Assembly (NCBI GenBank): GCA_964412815.1
Contig: CAYPQF010000034.1
Coordinates: 124,001-188,000, forward strand
Length of the DNA stretch: 64,000 bases
From: JAOAFZ01 sp964412815
Lineage (GTDB): Bacteria > Patescibacteriota > Microgenomatia > UBA1406 > GWC2-37-13
Direction of reading: 5' to 3'
Made by a program: the position numbers and the translations under genes. A model generated the notes under the pieces. It was given only the letters and a program-made list of their open reading frames with translations, made no database searches and was not told where the DNA came from. Below, piece by piece: positions 60,258 through 64,000 of this stretch. Position 1 is the stretch's first letter. Each line of letters begins with the position of its first letter.

Positions 60258-61601
60258 TTATTCTACTTCCGATGCATAATGTGATTCAAGAATCCGTTCG
60301 TAGAGGGGACTGTAGGAACGGATGTCAGGGGCGAATCCTTCTTCTGCTTCACCATAGGCAAGGTAATACCCGTGGCGGATACTGTTTTGCTGCTCACGGG
60401 AGATATACTGCTCGGCCACGGGACTGACCAACAGTTGAGCCATATCTCCCGGACGGAGCACAATTTCCCGTAACAAGCGTGATTGACCTTGGGGAACATG
60501 AAAGGTAATATCGTCTCCTGTTGATTCAAACGAAGCAGCAGCATGTCTCATATACGCTCCCAGAGAGTATCCGATAGATTCATAAAACGTATCAGGTTTA
60601 TCCTGACGGGACAACGTATTTACCGTTCTTAAGACTGCAAACAACTGATTAAACGTAGTCTCGGTAACACCCATCGGCCGATTTTGTTCAATGACATCGG
60701 ACAGGACGCAGAGAAACTGCCCGGTCATCGCTGCCGCATACAGTTCCGGCTGAAAGGTATCCAGTGTCTCCAGTTGAGTACCGTTCTGCGCCGCTTCCAG
60801 TGCGGTCAAATAGATCGTAGGGAGACTCATTGCGGCCACTTCTCCCAAGGTATGAGGGTGATCAGCCGACATCTCCATCTCCATCTCCATCTCCATTATG
60901 GTTGCAATCAGCAGGATATTGTTTGCATACTGGCTGGCGAGTTCCGCTGCGGTAGGCTGACGTCCAGGTTGCGGCATTTCATACTGGCTGAGAGTGCTAG
61001 TCAGGTGGAGTGCATCTCGCTGCTGTTCTGCTGGTTCCAGTGTATAGTCGTCTTCGATGAGAGCAAGCGTGTTCTGATCGGAGGTGCCAAAAACAGCCAG
61101 GGGAAGATAGCCGATATCTGTAAGCACTTGCCCGGCCCGGAGTGCTGCTTTTTGAAGCGGCTGGGGTGTGGTGCGTTCTGCCTGTTGCAGGCGCATTTGT
61201 GCATAATCATCGATGCGCATCCGTCTGATACGGGCAGCAGAGTCCACCGGTTCAGACGGGTTGCTATCCTCTTCAAAAAAGTCGGTATACTCTTGATCAG
61301 CCGCCGGTTTAATTTCCAGAGTGGAAAGATGGGGGAGCGTATATCTGTTGGGAACTCCGTGATTCAGCGCTGATGGTGGTCGCTGATCATAGATGAGTCC
61401 ACCGACTACCGTGTCGCGGTACACATGTACCCGCATGGCATTCTGTAGATGGTGATCAGAACCGAAAAATAGTTCCCGAACTGCAACGTCACTGATACGT
61501 CGAGCAGGATACTGGACAAGCTCTCTTCTGCGGGGAAATAAACGATCTGCTGTTGTTGTGGCAGCTCGTGAAATCCGGTTTGATAATTTTTCTTTAGCCA
61601 T
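60258..61601 (-). CDS. Unknown protein heading the GHKL-like cluster
   Basis: The 447-aa protein has no membrane segment and no recognised family. It is mostly alpha-helical with Gln/Ala-rich stretches. A run EMEMEMEM (about residues 235-242) comes from a hexanucleotide repeat. It is the first gene of a minus-strand block (60258, 58441, 56607, 54241, 53563) with short gaps, so its product probably works with the GHKL-like proteins. TATAAT lies at 61629-61634 on the minus strand, about 28 nt upstream. Confidence 0.6.
   Translation of the reverse strand: MAKEKLSNRISRAATTTADRLFPRRRELVQYPARRISDVAVRELFFGSDHHLQNAMRVHVYRDTVVGGLIYDQRPPSALNHGVPNRYTLPHLSTLEIKPAADQEYTDFFEEDSNPSEPVDSAARIRRMRIDDYAQMRLQQAERTTPQPLQKAALRAGQVLTDIGYLPLAVFGTSDQNTLALIEDDYTLEPAEQQRDALHLTSTLSQYEMPQPGRQPTAAELASQYANNILLIATIMEMEMEMEMSADHPHTLGEVAAMSLPTIYLTALEAAQNGTQLETLDTFQPELYAAAMTGQFLCVLSDVIEQNRPMGVTETTFNQLFAVLRTVNTLSRQDKPDTFYESIGYSLGAYMRHAAASFESTGDDITFHVPQGQSRLLREIVLRPGDMAQLLVSPVAEQYISREQQNSIRHGYYLAYGEAEEGFAPDIRSYSPLYERILESHYASEVE
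60871..60896. repeat. Hexanucleotide tandem repeat (ATCTCC)4 in coding sequence
   Basis: Four perfect ATCTCC units plus a partial unit, encoding alternating Glu-Met on the minus strand. Copy changes would add or remove Met-Glu pairs without a frameshift. Confidence 0.85.
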
Positions 61602-61708
61602 TGTTAATTAGATTGATAGTATGCCTCAAATTATAAACTGTTTTCCCTCAGATGCAAGAAAGAAAAAATACACATGTGAGTAGCTAAAGATTTGTTATGA
61701 TAATAGAT

Positions 61709-62458
61709 ATGGCAAAACTACCACATCATAGTGAAATTGATTACCGCAAACTCTTTATCCTTATACTTATTGGAGCACTGGTCATAGGATCTTTGATCGG
61801 TAGTGGTATATTTATCAAAAACTATTTTGAACTCAAAGCATATAAGGACGAGCGGGATGTTGAGCTGCTCAAAGACCGGTTAGGTCGTCATCTGGCATTA
61901 CCAAAAGAAGAACCCTTGATTGCTACGGTAACCGATGTAGAAAAACTGAAAGCGGAGCAACCGTTCTACCGGAATGCGCAGAATGGAGATAAGGTCTTTA
62001 TATGGAAAGATAAAGCATTAATCTATCGCCTCGAAGAAGATAAAATTATTGATTTCGGCATCATTGTTTCGAAGAACCCCGAGCAGACGAACGAACAGCA
62101 AATTACTTCGACCACGATCGTTGTGTTAAATGGTGCGGGGACAGCAAATGTTGCAAACCAGGCACGGCAGCAGATTGAGTCATCAGAATCAATTGCCACA
62201 CTGATTAATGCAGTGGAAACACAGAATGCGCAGAGTAGTACATACACCAAATCTGTCGTTGTTGATGTGAGCGGTGAAAATGCAAATCTGGCAGCACAGA
62301 TTGCGGAGACCGTTGGCGCGACAGTTGAGACAGAACTACCGGCAGGGGAAACAGCTCCAGAAAATGCGGATGTGGTAGTCATTATCGGAAGTGATTATCT
62401 TTCGGGTAGTTCAAATACCGTACAAACGACACCTGCACAACCACAGGCTGAACAGTAA
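61709..62458 (+). CDS. Membrane-anchored LytR C-terminal-domain protein
   Basis: The 249-aa protein has one N-terminal membrane helix (about 14-38), a linker, and a LytR_C-type domain (TTIVVLNGAGTANVANQARQ, about 130-210) ending in a Gln/Pro tail. LytR_C domains often accompany cell-wall proteins of the LCP family; no LCP catalytic domain is present. The upstream ATG 61697 overlaps the TATGAT box (61696-61701), so ATG 61709 is used. Confidence 0.7.
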   Translation: MAKLPHHSEIDYRKLFILILIGALVIGSLIGSGIFIKNYFELKAYKDERDVELLKDRLGRHLALPKEEPLIATVTDVEKLKAEQPFYRNAQNGDKVFIWKDKALIYRLEEDKIIDFGIIVSKNPEQTNEQQITSTTIVVLNGAGTANVANQARQQIESSESIATLINAVETQNAQSSTYTKSVVVDVSGENANLAAQIAETVGATVETELPAGETAPENADVVVIIGSDYLSGSSNTVQTTPAQPQAEQ

Positions 62459-62486
62459 CTAGCTCCTGAGCAAGAATAACAGGTAG

Positions 62487-63299
62487 TTACATCATCACAA
62501 CAAAGTAGGCCACAACGATGCCAGCTCCGATTATGCCCAGTGTCAGGGCGACATTCAGAAAGATTCCCAGATTAATCATTTTTCCTGCCATCGGATTTCG
62601 ACCGATTGCCTGAATTCCGTTACTGGCAACACGGGAAAATGTCAGGAAGCCGATGGCAACACAGAATACGATAATAAAAGCTGCGACTACATACTTAAAC
62701 ACAACCGAAGGTGATTCATACACTGCCACACTACTTAAGGCAAAGATATCAAAGATATTATTCTGGAACCGTTCTGTTGTCCGTCCTTCTTTGAATAACG
62801 GATTAAATGAATAATCAACTTCCAGAGAAACAGGGATTTCCGCAATCTGTTCTTTTGTACTGCCATCATATCCAGCTAACGCGATACCGAGGACATATCC
62901 CGGTTCAGTGGCCTTCATGCCGATGCCGCTGACACTGGAAGTAGTGATATAATCACCCTCCGCGATCGCTCCATTTTCTCCACTGACTTTAACGGTGGTC
63001 ACACCCGATACAACCACGGCAACATTCCCTTGTTTGTTGGTGTAATCGAGTGCCAGCGCAGGCTGAGAGGTAGCAACACCAATAATCTTAAAATCGTAGC
63101 TGGATTTACTTTTCCGGTACTGTCCTCCTTCAAGCACAATAATATCTCCATCAGTTACGGGCTCTCCATCAATTTTGACGTAATTTGCCAGCCCGATCTG
63201 CTGTTCGTTGGTGGCTTGTGCTGATGCGGGTGTTCCTGAGGAAAGGATTAATACAGTGATAGTGAATACTGGTATGAAAAAAGTGATCAATGGCTTCAT
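62487..63299 (-). CDS. Exported protein with tail-fibre-like domain and c-subunit-like hairpin
   Basis: The 270-aa protein has a signal peptide (about 1-27), a beta domain (about 30-150) whose block EGDYITTSSVSGIGMKATEPG matches the surface proteins at 39445 and 63420, and two C-terminal membrane helices (about 203-226 and 243-268). The helices flank the loop IQAIGRNPMAGKM, which is strikingly like the loop of ATP-synthase c subunits (RQP/RNP). There is no acidic ion-binding residue in the second helix, so proton transport is unlikely; an oligomeric membrane ring carrying fibres is conceivable. Alternative: VirB2-like. TATAAT at 63306-63311, six nt before the ATG. Confidence 0.6.
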   Translation of the reverse strand: MKPLITFFIPVFTITVLILSSGTPASAQATNEQQIGLANYVKIDGEPVTDGDIIVLEGGQYRKSKSSYDFKIIGVATSQPALALDYTNKQGNVAVVVSGVTTVKVSGENGAIAEGDYITTSSVSGIGMKATEPGYVLGIALAGYDGSTKEQIAEIPVSLEVDYSFNPLFKEGRTTERFQNNIFDIFALSSVAVYESPSVVFKYVVAAFIIVFCVAIGFLTFSRVASNGIQAIGRNPMAGKMINLGIFLNVALTLGIIGAGIVVAYFVVMM

Positions 63300-63419
63300 A
63301 GAATTATTATATTGTAAAGAGTTTTTGTAGTATTGTCATCTGAACTTGAGATATCTTTTGTATCTTCAGTAGAATTTATTTATATATTACATATATTATT
63401 CTAAAAAATCCCTAGGAAC

Positions 63420-64000
63420 GTGAACACCCTGCAACCACCGCCTTCCAGACAGTGGTTAGGTTATACCAGCGTTGTGTTAGCAGTTCTCCTTCTTGTTATT
63501 ACCGGCATTATAGCTAGCATTCTTTACAAATCCGGTCAACGTATCAGTGCGCTTGCAACCAATACTCCCGGACTGGAAGTGAGCACAAAGGGAGATGTAT
63601 TAGCAGAACACCGGTACCGGAATGAAAGCAACTGAACCAGGTATGATTTTGGGAATAGCACTGGAAGACTTCTCTGGACAGGATGGTGATTCATACTCTT
63701 GCGGACTTACACCCCTCTTAACGGGCGAATTAACGGATGCGAGTTCTTCGGCCTATCCTGATAGTTCAATCAAATGTCGCTTCTAATGCTGCCGAGCTTC
63801 TCCAACCTGGTACAGAAGAGAAGACTGTAGTAGAAGAGGGCCTTATGGTAATGGGAACTGCAAATATCTTTAATCTTGCCGTTACTAACTCGATCACCTC
63901 CGGTCTACTGACAATAACTGGTTTAAACCATCAGGGCAACGCATCCATAGATATTCTCGCGGAGGCTCTGTTGTTACAGTCTCAAGCACAGGGGGCAATT
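63420..64000 (+). pseudogene. Frameshifted, shortened relative of the 1534-aa surface protein
   Basis: Starting from GTG 63420, an N-terminal membrane helix (about residues 14-36) leads into GLEVSTKGDVLAE, then the frame is lost near 63610. The next frame encodes TGTGMKATEPGMILGIALED and ends at TAA 63786, and a third frame continues AAELLQPGTEEKTVVEEGLM and beyond to the window edge. The last two blocks match consecutive parts of the 39445 protein and the 62487 protein. So this is a shortened paralogue with two frameshifts, running off the window. Confidence 0.78.

Noticed and set aside
60684..61373. 229-aa plus-strand frame opposite the 447-aa gene
   Set aside because: It mirrors the minus-strand gene, with His/Cys/Arg-rich composition and no start signals.
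1..64000. UGA recoded as glycine (as in SR1/Gracilibacteria)
   Set aside because: recA and other conserved genes end at TGA at the expected length, and conserved glycines are GGN codons.
1..64000. CRISPR arrays, rRNA genes, transposases or integrases
   Set aside because: No spaced direct repeats of array type, no rRNA signatures and no recombinase-like product were seen; only the tRNA-end duplication hints at past integration.

Overview
The window looks like a piece of a chromosome from a Patescibacteria (Candidate Phyla Radiation) bacterium, probably of the Microgenomates type; this is inference from gene content, not a phylogeny. It carries core genes (argS, recA, recX, an RNase Y without membrane anchor, an S1-type RNA-binding protein, HU, two tRNAs), a PrgI/VirB4/VirD4-like ATPase set, very large exported surface proteins, and little biosynthesis. 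TGA and TAA are ordinary stops, so UGA is not recoded as in SR1/Gracilibacteria.

Layout. 1-4.4 kb: minus-strand argS and a phosphoglucose/phosphomannose isomerase, interleaved with two GC-rich foreign-looking genes. 4.5-14.2 kb: UbiA-type transferase, recA with a LexA-like box, recX, rny, oligoendopeptidase F, HU with a structured 3' RNA, S1 protein. 14.3-17.4 kb: dihydroorotase and an aspartase-like lyase, divergent from a shared promoter region. 17.4-23.1 kb: PrgI-like, VirB4 N-domain-like and VirB4-like genes followed by PBP2. 23.3-30.2 kb: DRE-TIM lyase, two tandem sensor-plus-ribbon-helix-helix proteins, a degenerate kinase-like protein, a GlcG-like protein, a Sua5-like protein and a two-component pair. 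30.3-46.5 kb: surface-protein locus (tail-fibre-like, pilin-like, 1534-aa beta-propeller and 784-aa PKD/DUF5648 proteins) with a VirD4-like ATPase and a flavin reductase. 46.5-53.6 kb: small membrane proteins, K+ channel, tRNA-Ala, tRNA-Pro, dCTP deaminase, secreted glycoside hydrolase-like protein. 53.6-61.6 kb: minus-strand block of Rpe, three GHKL-like proteins (one split by an in-frame TAG) and an unknown protein. 61.7-64 kb: LytR_C-type protein, a protein with an ATP-synthase-c-like hairpin, and a decayed paralogue of the 1534-aa surface protein.

Two features cut across the window. First, about 21 native genes have a TATAAT-like box only 5-9 nt before the start codon and no Shine-Dalgarno, so they are predicted to be leaderless; this also corrects several starts. 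Second, six dispersed single genes of much higher GC are built differently: each has its own TATAAT-like box, an untranslated leader, a GGAGG- or AGGAG-type Shine-Dalgarno, an unrecognised product (four of six exported or membrane-anchored) and, in the five complete ones, a strong downstream hairpin. They look like imported single-gene expression cassettes and are the most unusual element here, together with the duplicated deoxyribosyltransferase-like/RHH regulators and the GHKL-like cluster.
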